Source: Bacteroidales bacterium (lineage in GTDB: Bacteria > Bacteroidota > Bacteroidia > Bacteroidales > F082). Taken from it: a DNA stretch of 64,000 bases. The notes beneath the pieces are model-generated. The model made no database searches. It had not been told where the DNA came from and worked only from the letters and a program-made list of their open reading frames with translations. Below are positions 26,032 to 36,400 of this stretch, one piece after another. How positions within the stretch are numbered: position 1 is the stretch's first letter; each line of letters starts with the position of its first letter. The DNA lies in assembly GCA_030683155.1 (NCBI GenBank), contig JAUXMV010000016.1:93812-157811 (forward strand). Direction: 5' to 3'. A program made the translations under genes and the position numbers.

Positions 26032-26170
26032 ATTTGCTTGTTTTAAAATATCAAAATGAAATTTGACTGACTATCATTCAAAGTTATTGAAAAAGACTTA
26101 AGCACAGAAAAGGTTAAAAGGATACTGAAAAACAATCTTCCCAGAAACAGCTTCAAAAAAGAGTATGTTT

Positions 26171-28198
26171 CTAAACACTTTCTTTATCTACCAAAACTAA
26201 CATCGACCTTTTCGGGACTTTTGTTTTTTCTTTTTGAGTGCTGTCAAAACCTTTAACTGTTGAACCCTTATCTTCGATGGAATACTTTGTTGCAATGATA
26301 ACCCACTCTCCCTCTGGCAGATCCACATCAACATCCACTGAATCTGCGTTATAAAACACAATAATTTCTTTCCATTTATCACCGTTGGCATTGCCTGAAA
26401 TCTGATAACCGACTAAAAGTGATTCGTCGGTTTCAAAGAATCGCAAATGCTTTTGTATCATCTCAGTTGTGGGCATTCGAAAGGCCGGATGATTTTTACG
26501 CAACTGAATCAGTTTTCTGTAATAATCAAATACATCGTAATACAAATGCTTGTTGTGCCAAACAAGCTGATTGATTGAGTCAGGCAGGTTGTAACTGTTA
26601 TGTTCATTAAATTTTGTGCGGACAAGCTCTTCGCCGGCATGCAAAAGCGGGACACCCTGTGAAGTTAAAACGATGGCATTGGCAAGTTTCTGAAGGTCGA
26701 GCTTGTCGGCTTTGCTGCATCCAATGCATGTGTTTACAATTCTATCCCACAGGCATGGATTGTCATGACAAGTAACGTAAGTGATTGTTTGTAAAGGGTT
26801 ATCAGCATAAGATGCCGTAGAATAATTCACTTTTTTGTAATCAATCTGCGGATGCATGGTTGATGCTACAACACCAAATTTTATACTTTCTTCAAGGTCT
26901 TTTTTTCCTGCCATAAAACCAGAACCTTTATCATCCCACCAAGGTCCTCTGATACCATCTCTGATATCATCGCTGAAAACGGCCACACCATTCAGGCGGC
27001 TTGCATGCGATTTCAGTGCCCTTTCTTTCTCCGGCAAAGGACTATCAGCGGCAGTCCAGCCTTCGCCATAGAGAAAAATAGTTGAATCGATTGCAAGCAA
27101 TTCCTTTCGTATGAGATTCATGGTTTCAATGTCGTGAAGTCCCATCAGGTCGAACCTGAAACCATCAATATGATACTCATTAACCCAGTATTTCAAGGAC
27201 TCCAGCATGAATTTACGCATCATGGGCTTCTCTGATGCTGTTTCATTGCCGCATGCAGAACCATCGCTGAAAGTTCCATCCGGCCTCATCCGGAAATAAT
27301 AACCCGGTACAAGATTTTCAAAAGATGACTTTCCTGCATCAAACATGTGATTATAAACCACATCCATAATGACTCTTATTCCATTTTTGTGAAGTGCCTG
27401 AACCATCTGTTTGAACTCAGAAATACGAACGTTGCCGTCGAACGGATTTGTTGAATACGAACCCTCAGGCACATTGAAATTCTTTGGGTCATAACCCCAG
27501 TTGAACTGGTTTTTCTCAAGACGGCTTTCATCAATTGTTGCAAAATCAAAAACAGGAAGCAGATGCACATGGGTTATTCCAAGTTCTACAAGATGATCAA
27601 TACCAGTCTTTTGACCTTCCGGACTGCGTGTACTTTCCTCTGTAAATGCCAAAAACTTTCCTGTATGATTAATGCCCGAGCTTGGATGCACTGAAAAATC
27701 TCTCACATGAATTTCCCAGAGAACAATATCTGCATAACTTTTTAGTGGAGGACGCAAAGTGTGCTCCCAATCAGGCGGATTCGTTGCAGACAAGTCAACG
27801 ATCATTCCTCTGTCTCCGTTCACTCCAACAGCTTTGGCATAAGGATCTGGAACTTCCAGTAAAAATTTATTACCGATTTTTACCTGATAGGTGTAATATT
27901 TATTCTTCCAGTCGCCATTGAGTTCGAATATCCAGGTGCCTTTTAGGTCTTTCTCCATTTGATACACATCAAGCATCTCGCCGGCATGGCCTGCGCTGTA
28001 AATTCTGAGTTTTACGCTTTCTGCTGTTGGTGACCAGACACGAAAACTGGTTTTTTGTGTAGCGTAATGAACCCCTAAATCTTCTCCTTCATAGAACGGG
28101 TAAATGATTGGATTTTCTTTTTTGGTGGTCGGGTTGTCACCCGCAATGTTCAGGCTAAACATAGCGGTCAGAATGATTAAAAAATAGTTTCCTGTCAT
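26171..28198 (-). CDS. pulA: Type I pullulanase (GH13)
   Basis: A 675-aa protein with a probable signal peptide (MTGNYFLIILTAMFSLNIAG). Residues about 35-150 form a CBM48-like domain (FRVWSPTAESVKLRIY). The GH13 catalytic barrel carries FNWGYDPKNFNVPEGSYS, the type I pullulanase signature, and the four GH13 regions: DVVYNH, DGFRFDLMG (nucleophile Asp), EGW (acid Glu) and CHDN (transition-state Asp). The C-terminal beta domain follows (about 590-675). The enzyme cleaves alpha-1,6 bonds in pullulan or branched dextrins. The GH97 gene follows on the same strand, forming a debranching plus glucosidase pair in the periplasm. Confidence 0.92.
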   Translation of the reverse strand: MTGNYFLIILTAMFSLNIAGDNPTTKKENPIIYPFYEGEDLGVHYATQKTSFRVWSPTAESVKLRIYSAGHAGEMLDVYQMEKDLKGTWIFELNGDWKNKYYTYQVKIGNKFLLEVPDPYAKAVGVNGDRGMIVDLSATNPPDWEHTLRPPLKSYADIVLWEIHVRDFSVHPSSGINHTGKFLAFTEESTRSPEGQKTGIDHLVELGITHVHLLPVFDFATIDESRLEKNQFNWGYDPKNFNVPEGSYSTNPFDGNVRISEFKQMVQALHKNGIRVIMDVVYNHMFDAGKSSFENLVPGYYFRMRPDGTFSDGSACGNETASEKPMMRKFMLESLKYWVNEYHIDGFRFDLMGLHDIETMNLIRKELLAIDSTIFLYGEGWTAADSPLPEKERALKSHASRLNGVAVFSDDIRDGIRGPWWDDKGSGFMAGKKDLEESIKFGVVASTMHPQIDYKKVNYSTASYADNPLQTITYVTCHDNPCLWDRIVNTCIGCSKADKLDLQKLANAIVLTSQGVPLLHAGEELVRTKFNEHNSYNLPDSINQLVWHNKHLYYDVFDYYRKLIQLRKNHPAFRMPTTEMIQKHLRFFETDESLLVGYQISGNANGDKWKEIIVFYNADSVDVDVDLPEGEWVIIATKYSIEDKGSTVKGFDSTQKEKTKVPKRSMLVLVDKESV

Positions 28199-28445
28199 TT
28201 TGAATTTGATTTAGCATTGTGTAAAAATGGAATGTAAAGATAAAAGGATAAATCAGAGCGCTATATAGTTTTCATCGAAAAATTTCGGCTGTGCTCATTT
28301 GTCAGCCAGAAGAAATGAATAATTGATTTTTTTTTGTCCATATGAAGTCAGTCACCAAATCATGTCTGCAAAAGAAAAGCTCAAATTCACAAATCCGATT
28401 GCTTTCAACCGTAATTCAGATGAACTGATTAACAGGAAATAGCCG

Positions 28446-28453
28446 TACTTTTG
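28446..28453 (+). promoter_or_regulatory. TAnnTTTG -7 element 4 bases before the DbpA-like helicase start
   Basis: TACTTTTG ends 4 bases upstream of ATG 28458, so the transcript would begin at or beside the start codon. This repeats the arrangement at 19742-19749. Confidence 0.35.
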
Positions 28454-28457
28454 TGGC

Positions 28458-29768
28458 ATGACAAGTAGCATCAAAAACCAAAAAGGCATTCTGGAAAAGC
28501 TAAGCATTGAAAAACTCAATGATATGCAGCTGGAAGCACGTTCAGCCATTCATTCCAGTTCCGATGTCGTATTGCTTTCACCGACGGGAACCGGCAAAAC
28601 ACTGGCGTATTTATTACCGATAGTCTCTGAACTTGACCGCGCATGCACCGAAGTTCAGGTGCTTATAGTAGTGCCTTCACGGGAGCTTGCCATTCAGATT
28701 GAGCAGGTTACACGCGAAATGGGTGCAGGTTTGAAAGCAAATGCAGTATATGGTGGAAGGGCTTTTTCAAAAGACAAGACTGAGCTGAAACACCGGCCTG
28801 CAATACTCATCGGCACGCCCGGCAGAATTGCAGATCATTTGCGCAACGATACTTTTCCAACGCATAAAATTAGCAGGCTCGTTCTTGACGAGTTCGACAA
28901 ATCGCTCGAAGTGGGTTTTGAAGCCGAAATGAAAGAAATCGTCGAAGCACTTCCTTCAGTGAAAAAACGCTTGCTTACATCTGCAACTTTCGAGGTTCAG
29001 GTTCCTGCTTTTGTCGGACTTGAAAACCCAAAAATTGTCGATTATCTAAAAGATGAACCAACACAGCTCACCGTAAAAACCATCATCTCTCCCACTAAAA
29101 ATAAGCTGGAAACGCTTGTGAAACTGATCAGTCATATAGGAAACCATCAGGGAATTATTTTCTGCAATTTCAAAGATACCATACAGGAAGTCAGCGACTT
29201 CCTTACAGAGCATCACATAAGTCACGGTTGCTTTTTTGGCGGGATGGAGCAAAAAGACAGAGAAAGAGCGCTTATAAAATTCCGCAATGGAACACATACT
29301 ATCATCATTGCTACAGACCTGGCTTCACGTGGACTTGATATACCAGAGATAAAATTCATTATCCACTATCAGCTTCCCAACCGAAGTCATGAGTTTATCC
29401 ACAGAAACGGCCGCACAGCGCGGATGTTCAGTGATGGAACTGCCTATGTGATCAAATATGAAAAGGAGAACCTCCCCTACTTCATTGAAAATTCAACCAT
29501 CGAAAAACTCAGCAAAGCCCCTGTGCCTCCGCCTTCAATGTGGACTACACTTTTCATTTCGGGCGGCAGAAAAGATAAAATTTCGAAAAGCGATATTGCA
29601 GGACTTTTCTTCAAACAAGGACTGCTCAGCAAAGAAGAACTGGGAAATATCGAAATAAAACTGGATTGTGCTTTTGTTTCGGTGAATGTGACAAAGGCAG
29701 AAAAGCTAATTCAATCGCTTGACAACTCGAAATTGAAAAATAAAAAAGTCAGAATTACTGAAATTTAA
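28458..29768 (+). CDS. DbpA-like DEAD-box-type RNA helicase with DEFD motif
   Basis: A cytoplasmic protein of 436 aa. Motif I is SPTGTGKT (residues 41-48), Ia PSRELA, Ib TPGR, II DEFD at 144-147 in place of DEAD, III SAT, and VI HRNGRTAR. The last 65 residues (GRKDKISKSDIAGLFFKQ, then IGxIE-like NIEIKLDCAFVSV) resemble the DbpA RNA-binding domain, which docks on 23S rRNA helix 92, so a role in large-subunit assembly is likely. The second Asp of motif II is kept while Ala is replaced by Phe. I recall DEFDKSLE in other Bacteroidota helicases, so this may be a lineage feature. The N-terminal Q motif is reduced to NDMQ. The start is divergent from pulA. Confidence 0.85.
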   Translation: MTSSIKNQKGILEKLSIEKLNDMQLEARSAIHSSSDVVLLSPTGTGKTLAYLLPIVSELDRACTEVQVLIVVPSRELAIQIEQVTREMGAGLKANAVYGGRAFSKDKTELKHRPAILIGTPGRIADHLRNDTFPTHKISRLVLDEFDKSLEVGFEAEMKEIVEALPSVKKRLLTSATFEVQVPAFVGLENPKIVDYLKDEPTQLTVKTIISPTKNKLETLVKLISHIGNHQGIIFCNFKDTIQEVSDFLTEHHISHGCFFGGMEQKDRERALIKFRNGTHTIIIATDLASRGLDIPEIKFIIHYQLPNRSHEFIHRNGRTARMFSDGTAYVIKYEKENLPYFIENSTIEKLSKAPVPPPSMWTTLFISGGRKDKISKSDIAGLFFKQGLLSKEELGNIEIKLDCAFVSVNVTKAEKLIQSLDNSKLKNKKVRITEI

Positions 29769-29832
29769 AATGGAAAACGCTTTAGTAAAATGAAACTGAA
29801 CCAGATTTCATTTCAATAAAACAAAGATGTAA

Positions 29833-30438
29833 ATGAAAAGCCCATTGGTATTGCCTTCCGCAGAAACTGAAGACAAAGATTTTCAAAATCTCATTCTCTT
29901 TTTTAATGAGACTTTGGGATTCTGTCCGAACAGCGTAAAAACAATGTATCATCGCCCCCAGATTGCATACGCCTTTATTGCTCTCAATAAGGCAGTTATG
30001 GAAAATAAAGGAAGGGTGACAAGCGCTTTAAAAAGATTAATTGGTTATATCAGCAGCAATGTGGCGGGCTGCAGATACTGTCAGGCACACACAATAAAAG
30101 CTGCTGAAAGGTATGGTGCCGGTGCAGAAAAGATGGAAAATATATGGGAATTCAGAACACATCAAGCCTTTAGTGAAGCCGAAAGGGCCGCGCTGGAATT
30201 TGCTTTTGCAAGTTCAACAATACCGAATACCGTTGATGACACAATAGCAGAAAACCTAAGAAAATATTGGAATGAAGGCGAAATCGTCGAGATGCTTGGT
30301 GTGATAGCCCTTTTTGGTTTTCTGAACAGATGGAACGATTCGATGGGAACAGAAATTGAAGGCGGAGCCATTGAGTCAGGTGAAAAATATCTTGTGAAGC
30401 AAGGATGGACGACAGGAAAACACAAATATGACCAATAA
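29833..30438 (+). CDS. Carboxymuconolactone decarboxylase / AhpD-like protein
   Basis: A cytosolic protein of 201 aa. The CRYCQAHTIKAAERYG segment (about residues 77-92) is the CxxC-xxH redox or active-site motif of the AhpD/CMD family, within the usual all-helical fold. The C-terminal portion (ALFGFLNRWNDSMGTEIE) is typical of peroxidase-related members. The likely role is alkylhydroperoxidase-type redox protection; the substrate is unknown. It sits 64 bases after the helicase and 39 bases before a serine hydrolase, all rightward, so a loose operon is possible. Confidence 0.8.
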   Translation: MKSPLVLPSAETEDKDFQNLILFFNETLGFCPNSVKTMYHRPQIAYAFIALNKAVMENKGRVTSALKRLIGYISSNVAGCRYCQAHTIKAAERYGAGAEKMENIWEFRTHQAFSEAERAALEFAFASSTIPNTVDDTIAENLRKYWNEGEIVEMLGVIALFGFLNRWNDSMGTEIEGGAIESGEKYLVKQGWTTGKHKYDQ

Positions 30439-30477
30439 CTAATTGTTGAAAACATTTCTTCAAAACTACTATCGAAT

Positions 30478-31524
30478 ATGGAAGAGAAAACAACAAAACT
30501 TCAGGGAATTTTAGACAAAGCTGTTGACAACAAAAAAGTCTTTGGCACCTCATTCTGTTTAAAATATAAAGATGAATTTTGGTCAGGAGCAAGTGGTAAT
30601 CTTAATCCTGAAAGTCAGTTTTTTATCGCAAGCACCTCAAAACTATATGTAACGGCCATTATTTTGCATCTGAAATCAAAAGGCTTGTTAGACCTTGAAA
30701 ATAAAATTGCAGATTTCCTTGGAAACGACATCCTGGATAGACTGATTGTCATAAACGGAAAAGACTATTCAAAAGAACTAACAATCAGGCATCTTCTTTC
30801 TCATACCTCAGGCCTTCCGGATTACTTTCAACAAAAAGATCAATTTGGACAAAGCCTTGAAAAAGATATACTGAGCGGAAATGATCAGTATTTTTCTTTT
30901 GAGAAAATCATTGAACACACAAAAAAATTGAAGCCTTTGTTTATCCCCGGCACCAAAAACAAAGCCTATTACTCAGATTCCAACTTTCAACTACTCGGCA
31001 GAATCATTGAAGTTATCACACAAAAAACCATTTCAGAAAATTTTGAAACACTTATTTTTGAACCTGTTAGCCTGACTAAAACCTATTTGTATAGCGACAT
31101 CACAGACAACAGACCTGCCTCTCTTTATTATAAAGAAAAGGAACTATTTGTCCCCAAAATTATGTCTTCGTTCACTTCCGATGGTGGCATTGTTTCAACA
31201 GCAGCTGAGATGATGCTGTTTCTGGAGGCATTCTTTAATGGAACCTATTTTCCAAAATCATACCTGGACGGACTGAAAACCTGGAACAGAATCTTCTTTC
31301 CAATGCAGTCGGGGACAGGAATACACAGGTTTAAACTCCTCTGGGTTTTCAATCCTTTTGGCACTATACCAGCGCTCATTGGGCATTCAGGCCTGTCCGG
31401 CGCAGTGGCATTTCACAGCCCTGAAAAAGATTTGTTTGTTACGGGAACTGTAAATCAGATTGCTTTTCCAGACACTTCATTCAGATTGATGATAAAACTT
31501 ATTCAAAAAACATTGCAAACCTGA
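30478..31524 (+). CDS. Serine hydrolase, class C beta-lactamase-like family
   Basis: A 348-aa protein with no signal peptide, so it is probably cytoplasmic, unlike true beta-lactamases. The SxxK motif is in IASTSKLYVT (about residues 50-53), the second motif region reads YYSDSNFQLLG (Tyr kept, Asp at the usual Asn position, as in many esterase-like members), and HSG in IGHSGLSG serves as the third. LSHTSGLPDYF is characteristic of the family. Possible roles are esterase or peptidase; the substrate is unknown. Confidence 0.8.
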   Translation: MEEKTTKLQGILDKAVDNKKVFGTSFCLKYKDEFWSGASGNLNPESQFFIASTSKLYVTAIILHLKSKGLLDLENKIADFLGNDILDRLIVINGKDYSKELTIRHLLSHTSGLPDYFQQKDQFGQSLEKDILSGNDQYFSFEKIIEHTKKLKPLFIPGTKNKAYYSDSNFQLLGRIIEVITQKTISENFETLIFEPVSLTKTYLYSDITDNRPASLYYKEKELFVPKIMSSFTSDGGIVSTAAEMMLFLEAFFNGTYFPKSYLDGLKTWNRIFFPMQSGTGIHRFKLLWVFNPFGTIPALIGHSGLSGAVAFHSPEKDLFVTGTVNQIAFPDTSFRLMIKLIQKTLQT

Positions 31525-31740
31525 AGTGGATTATTTAAGTTTTTTTTACATCCCATTCCCTTTTCTTCCGATTCTTAGCACTTGATTTTCAAGCAAAATA
31601 AAAGTTGCCGGGTATTGTTTTGCAAATTAAAAATGCATAAAATTGCACTAAGAATTAAAAACGGCACTTTCCTGACATCAGGGTTCAGGATTTAAAATTT
31701 TGTTTCAGGGCAGTGCAACAAACCAAAAAACAAAACTCAT

Positions 31741-33237
31741 ATGAAAGCAACAAAAGAAATGGGATTGATCCGCTTGCCCAATGATCAAAACCTCATTCAG
31801 GCCGCAATCAGCTATGCTTCAAAAATTGCTGAAATTTCAGGTTTCGCCGCTGAAGAATGCACCAAAATTCAACTTGCCGTTGAAGAGGCATGTATGAATG
31901 TACTCAATCATTCCTTTTTGCAAGATGAGGATGGTGAATATGACATTCACTTTTTGAGGAATTTGAATGGTATCGAAATCCATATTCATGACATGGGACT
32001 TCCTTATGATCCTGAAACAGCTCCAGTTTTTGATCCTTCAGCAGATTTGCTGAAGCAGGATTTGAGCGGATTAGGCTCGTTTCTAATCAGTAAAACAATG
32101 GATGAATATCGGTTCAACAATCTGGGCATCAAAGGCAAAGAAGTTGTTCTGATTAAATATTTCAATACTCCAAACATTGCCGAAGAATATTCACAGCCGG
32201 TTGAACCGGAAATCGTGACGCCACCACAGCCGGGAGTTCCTGTTGAACAGATTGACTTTAATATCCGATTGATGGAGACTGGTGAAGCACTCGAAATATG
32301 CCGCTGCGTTTACGACTGCTATGGATATTCATATGCCAACGAAAACATCTACTTTCCAGAGCGTGTAGCCGCTATGAATCAGGAAGGTAAACTTCGCTCG
32401 GCTGTTGCCGTAACGGATGAAGGAGAGATGGGCGGTCATTTTGCATTGATTTTTTATGAAAAACTGCCTGCAGAAGTAGGCATCGCTGTTACGAAAAAGA
32501 AGTTTCGCGGCCAGGGTTTTGCGCGTCAGTTAGGCGAGTTTCTTGAGATGGAAGCCCGTAAAATTGGCCTGAGAGGCTTGCAGGTGAAAGAAGTTACAGC
32601 ACATCCATACACTCAAAAGTTCTGTATTAAGCTTGGATATAAAGATTGCGGCTTGCTGTTGGCTCACTCCCCAAAATCATTGTCTTTTAAAGGTATTGCA
32701 GACACTTTGAAACAAAGAAATTCGGATGTGCTTGGTTTCAAATACCTTGAGCCACCGGTGAAAAGGCAAATCTACGCGCCTTCACAACATATCGAAATGA
32801 TAGGCATGTTATACAATAACATCGGTGATCTTGTTGAGTTTGTCAGCAGTGAATACCCCTTAACAGCCAATGAGCAATGTATTATGGAAGTGAAAATTCA
32901 TTCACTCAGATCACTTGCCGAAATAAGCATTACTGAATATGGATTGGATACAATGAAAATTTTACGAAATGAAATGCGAAAAATATTTGCTGATGAGATA
33001 CAAGTGATTGAACTCTATCTGAGTATGAAAGATCCAATGACGCCCACAATCGTAACTCAACTCGAAAGCATGGGATACATTTTCACAGGAATTCTACCCG
33101 AAACATCTCAGGGCGATTCATTAATCATGCAATATTTCAATGGCGTACATATCGATTACAGCCAGATTGTGCTCGTTACTGATGTCGCAAAACAACTGCT
33201 TGAATATGTAAAGCAACATGATCCTCATGCAAATTAA
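31741..33237 (+). CDS. Fusion of an RsbW-like ATPase domain with a GNAT acetyltransferase domain
   Basis: A soluble protein of 498 aa. Residues 1-145 form an anti-sigma-kinase-like HATPase: N box with EEACMNVLNHS (about 48-58), a G1-like IHDMGLPYDP and a G2-like LSGLGSFLISKTMDE. A Pro-rich linker (about 150-170) leads to a GNAT domain (about 175-320) with the acetyl-CoA loop in KKKFRGQGFARQLGEFLE and a late LGY strand. Residues about 330-498 form a further alpha/beta region that could be a second, degenerate GNAT-like half. RsbW-like ATPases phosphorylate anti-anti-sigma proteins, and a fused acetyltransferase might add a second output. No STAS partner is visible nearby. The bidirectional terminator at 33352 follows. 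Confidence 0.8.
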   Translation: MKATKEMGLIRLPNDQNLIQAAISYASKIAEISGFAAEECTKIQLAVEEACMNVLNHSFLQDEDGEYDIHFLRNLNGIEIHIHDMGLPYDPETAPVFDPSADLLKQDLSGLGSFLISKTMDEYRFNNLGIKGKEVVLIKYFNTPNIAEEYSQPVEPEIVTPPQPGVPVEQIDFNIRLMETGEALEICRCVYDCYGYSYANENIYFPERVAAMNQEGKLRSAVAVTDEGEMGGHFALIFYEKLPAEVGIAVTKKKFRGQGFARQLGEFLEMEARKIGLRGLQVKEVTAHPYTQKFCIKLGYKDCGLLLAHSPKSLSFKGIADTLKQRNSDVLGFKYLEPPVKRQIYAPSQHIEMIGMLYNNIGDLVEFVSSEYPLTANEQCIMEVKIHSLRSLAEISITEYGLDTMKILRNEMRKIFADEIQVIELYLSMKDPMTPTIVTQLESMGYIFTGILPETSQGDSLIMQYFNGVHIDYSQIVLVTDVAKQLLEYVKQHDPHAN

Positions 33238-33351
33238 TTTCAACAAATCTTAATTCAGGTTTTCAGTAAAAAAGCATTCATAAAATCGTGAAGAGAAAAT
33301 TAAAGGAAGAATATTTTGGATAAATCATTGTTTTTCAACAGCATTTTGTAA

Positions 33352-33386
33352 TAAAAAAAACCGGCTCAAATTGAACCGGTTTTTTA
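33352..33386. terminator. Bidirectional terminator between the ATPase-GNAT gene and the DUF4397 gene
   Basis: AACCGGCTCAA and TTGAACCGGTT form a hairpin (one internal mismatch) with an A run on the left and a T run on the right, so it can end transcription from both converging genes. Confidence 0.8.
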
Positions 33387-33405
33387 CATTTTTCTAAAAG
33401 AAAGC

Positions 33406-36400
33406 TTACTTGTTGATAAGTACTTTTTTAGTTAGCTGTGAATTGTTAGCAGTAACTTTCATGAGGTAAACACCTTCACTCAAGTCAGTTACATCAATTG
33501 ATTTACTTTGCATTCCATTTGATAAACGACCAAGACTCTCATTTCTTACCAAAGAGCCAATGATGTTATAGATGGAGACAGTTACTTCGCTGTCGGATAA
33601 AATATCCAGTGAAATATTCACCTTTGAAGTAGCTGGATTAGGATAAAGGTTGAATGCGCCAATTTGACTTTTTTCTTCAAGGGAAGTTACAACAGGAAGT
33701 TGTACAAGTGCGCCACCGCTCGCTAAAGCTGCATATAAACCAAAAGATTCGCCATTGTTATTCTCAACAGGATTTAAGAAACCTGAAGCAACAACTGTTA
33801 TGGCTTGTCCGCCCAATCCAAGCGTTCCAAGCGGGGCAGCAAATGAGGCAACTGTAACAGAACCCGTCTCATCCTTGATTGCCAATATATAGTCTATGGC
33901 GTCAAGACTTATATAATCGTTAAAAGTTCCATATTCAAAATTGTCAATGATTGTTCCGGCACCTACACCAGTCTCAACAACATCCACTGTCGGAGCATCT
34001 GTCGAACCATGGAAAACCAACACATCAGTCAGGTTTGAAGATGCACTTGCTTCTCGACCCATAGGATAAACGTAGATATCAAAAGGTTTGAAAGATGTGT
34101 AATTCTGGTTATCGACCAAGCCATTTGCAATGAGAACGTATGTTTCACCATCTGTCAGGGTATAGTTTTGTGACCAGATTGGATTTGCAGGACTTGTGCT
34201 TCCCGGTGCCTGAATGGCAATTGTGAATTCTACTCCTGCAGGTGCGTCAATAAATGGTGTAGCTGTACGGAAAGCGAAGTCAGCCAATAGTTTTGTGTCG
34301 TTCAACCAAACATCTACCGAAGCTGCGGCAGCGTCAGCTGCATTGTGAATGACTTGCACACGAGCTGATGGTGTATAAACAGGTAACTCAACAAGTGCTC
34401 CACCCGCAGCAAGGGCAACATACAATCCAAAAGGAGCTCCATTGTTATTTGCTGCAGGATTCAAAAATCCGGATGCCAGCACTGTCAATGCCTGTCCCTG
34501 AAGCCCAAGCGTTGCCAAAGGGGCTGAATATGAAGCAACGGTTACAGTACCGGTTTCATCTCTTACTTCAAGAACGTAATTAGCTGTTGGCAAATTCAGA
34601 TAGCCAGCAAAATTTCCGTATTCAAAATTGTCAATAATTGTTCCGGCACCTACACCGGTTTCAACAACATCTACTGTTGGAGCATCTGTTGATCCGTGGA
34701 AAACGGCCACTGCAGTTTCATTGCTGTTTGCTGCTGATTCCAAAGCTGTAGGCAAAACATAAATGTCAAAAGGTTTAAATGGTGTGTAATTCTGATTATC
34801 CACCAAACCATTTGCTACAAGAATGTATTTTCCCCCATCTGCAAGCGTATAGTTTTGTGACCAGATTGGATTTGCAGGACTTGTGCTTCCGGGAGCTTGA
34901 ATGGCAATGGTAAATTCTACTCCGAAAGGAGCATCAACAAATGATGTGGCTGTACGAAATGCGAAGTCAGCAACTAATTTTGTATCATTTAACCAAACAT
35001 CCACCGAAGCAGCAGCGGCATCGGCGGCATTGTGAATGACTTGCAAGCGGGCGGTCGGCGTGTAACTATAAACAGGTAAATCAATAAGATTTCCTCCAGA
35101 AGCTAAGGCAACATAAAGACCAAATGGCGCTCCGTTGTTATTTGCGGATGGATTCAAAAATCCTGAAGCAAGTACTGTTACTGCTTGTCCATGAAGGCCA
35201 AGCGTAGCGAGGGGAACAGCATATGAAGCGACTGTTACAGTGCCGGTTGCATCTCTTACTTCAACAACATAATCTGCTGTAATCACATTCAAATAGTCTA
35301 CAAAATTTCCGTAAGAAAGATCATCTACAATTGTTCCGGCACCCACACCAACTTCAACAATATCAACTGTTGGAGCGTCTGTTGAACCATGGAAAACAGA
35401 TATTGCAGTTTCATTGCCTGCTGATGCTGATTCCAGAGCTGTTGGCAAAACATAGATATCGAAAGGTTTAAACGGTAAATAGTTTTGGTTGTCAACCAAT
35501 CCATTTGCAACAAGAATGTAAGAACCACCAACCATAAGTGTATAGTTTTGCGACCAGATAGGATTTGCCGGGCTTGTGCTACCGGGAGGTTTAATTGCGA
35601 TGGTGAATTCTACTCCGGCAGGTGCATCAATAAATGGTGTAGCCGTGCGGAAAGCAAAATCAGCAATTAATTTTGTGTCGTTAAGCCAAACATCCACTAC
35701 TTCAGCAGCGGCATCAGCTGCATTGTGAATGACTTGCACGCGGGCTGAAGGTGTGTATAGAGGTAACTCAACAAGCGCTCCACCAGAAGGTAAAGCAGCA
35801 AAAAGACCAAATGGAGCTCCATTGCTATTTGCTGATGGATTTAAAAATCCTGAAGCAAGCACTGTAATTGCCTTTCCCTGAAGGCCAAGCGTAGCCAAAG
35901 GCACTGAATAAGAAGCAACGGTTACAGTACCGGTTTCATCTCTTAGTTCGAGAACGTAATTTGCTGTTGGCAATTCAAGGTATCCTGCAACATTACCATA
36001 CATCAGATTATTTACAATCTGACCTGCGCCAACACCAGTTTCATAAATGTCAACTGTAGGAGCATCGGTAGCGCCGTGTACAACCAAAACATCAGTGTTT
36101 GCTGCCTGAGAGGCGACCTCGCAGCCGATCGGATAAACACTTACTAAGAAAGTGGGTGAAGGGTTGTAACCGGATGTGCTGATAATGCCTCCAGCAACAA
36201 TAACATATGTTTCATTCTCAGTAAGCGACACTTGTTTTATTCTGAAGGACTGTGTCCAGCTGGTACTGTTTGGCGGAGCAATGCCAATGTTAAGAAGTAC
36301 ACCGGCAGGTGCGACTATATAAGGTGTAGCTGTTCTGAAAGCAAAGTTCTCGATCAGCTTGGTGTTGTTCAACCATACATCAACCACAGATGCAGCTGCA

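Noticed and set aside
30162..30592. Reverse-strand frames across the AhpD-like and hydrolase genes
   Set aside because: Two overlapping antisense frames with no family similarity; the sense genes carry clear motifs.
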